Shown here: one piece after another, positions 5,261-5,404 of the stretch
Layout: each line of letters begins with the position of its first letter
Numbering within the stretch: position 1 is the stretch's first letter
Assembly: GCA_947040475.1 (NCBI GenBank)
Contig: CAMRBT010000104.1
Location: forward strand, 1 to 5,404
From: an uncultured Brevinema sp.
Lineage (GTDB): Bacteria > Spirochaetota > Brevinematia > Brevinematales > Brevinemataceae
Direction of reading: 5' to 3'
DNA length: 5,404 bases
Notes under the pieces: model-generated
Databases searched by the model: none
What the model saw: the letters and a program-made list of their open reading frames with translations, nothing else
Told to the model about the DNA's origin: nothing
Program-made: the position numbers and the translations under genes

Positions 5261-5404
5261 AATTATGAGATTGTTTTTGCTCTAGTTCTTTTTGAAAAAC
5301 TTTTTCAACTAAAGCAAATCTCTTGTGATTTTCACTACTGGTAGACATCAATGTTTTATGAGATTCTAATAATAATTTAATATCAGATATTGAATTTTCT
5401 AATT
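5259..5404 (-). CDS. C-terminal end of an unrecognised protein upstream of lpxA (5' end outside window)
   Basis: The minus strand is open from the window edge to a TAG at 5261-5259, giving 47 residues that begin LENSISDIKLLLESHK and end KELEQKQSHN. The composition is rich in Glu, Lys, Gln and Leu with heptad-like spacing, so an alpha-helical or coiled-coil tail is likely. The two competing minus-strand frames close near the window edge, and the stop lies only 8 bp before lpxA on the same strand, which supports a real gene in an operon with lpxA. It does not look like the C-terminus of FabZ or LpxD, the usual neighbours of lpxA in proteobacteria. The family cannot be named from this fragment. 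Confidence 0.6.
   Translation of the reverse strand, partial: LENSISDIKLLLESHKTLMSTSSENHKRFALVEKVFQKELEQKQSHN

Noticed and set aside
1..5404. tRNA, rRNA, CRISPR array, insertion sequence or prophage signals
   Set aside because: No cloverleaf, spaced repeat array, transposase or terminal inverted repeats could be seen on either strand; nearly all the DNA is taken by envelope-related genes.

Overview
The window is AT-rich (roughly one third G+C by eye) and comes from a diderm, LPS-making bacterium. A member of the Spirochaetota fits best. The reasons are a PorV/UPF0164-like outer-membrane barrel joined to FlgD-like Ig repeats and an OmpA-like tail, a small lipoprotein with a loose lipobox (VLSC), and a divergent WecG/TagA-type glycosyltransferase. 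An lpxA gene argues against Treponema and Borrelia, which lack lipid A; an LPS- or LOS-bearing lineage is more likely. The genus cannot be fixed from this sequence.

Layout, left to right. The 3' end of an unrecognised plus-strand gene (1-297) runs into a hairpin terminator (319-347). A minus-strand glycosyltransferase gene (329-1081) converges on that terminator and ends inside its stem. A divergent intergenic region (1082-1254) holds a near-consensus sigma-70 promoter for the glycosyltransferase, and a weaker promoter with an AT-rich upstream tract for the plus-strand pair. That pair is a large barrel-Ig-OmpA protein (1255-3939) and a small lipoprotein (3869-4339), overlapping by 71 nt and so probably translationally coupled. 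A strong convergent terminator and AT palindromes (4350-4422) separate the pair from minus-strand lpxA (4423-5250). Upstream of lpxA, 8 bp away, lies the 3' end of a gene for a charged, probably helical protein (5259-5404).

All recognisable products belong to the cell envelope. LpxA starts lipid A synthesis. The glycosyltransferase-family protein would act on a surface polysaccharide or lipid-linked sugar, if it is active. The large protein appears built to span from an outer-membrane barrel through the periplasm to peptidoglycan, with a co-expressed lipoprotein that could be its partner. The most notable oddities are three predicted envelope proteins with substitutions at expected functional positions: no DG acid motif in the WecG-like protein, Cys in place of His144 in LpxA, and no Asp in the peptidoglycan-binding motif of the OmpA-like tail.
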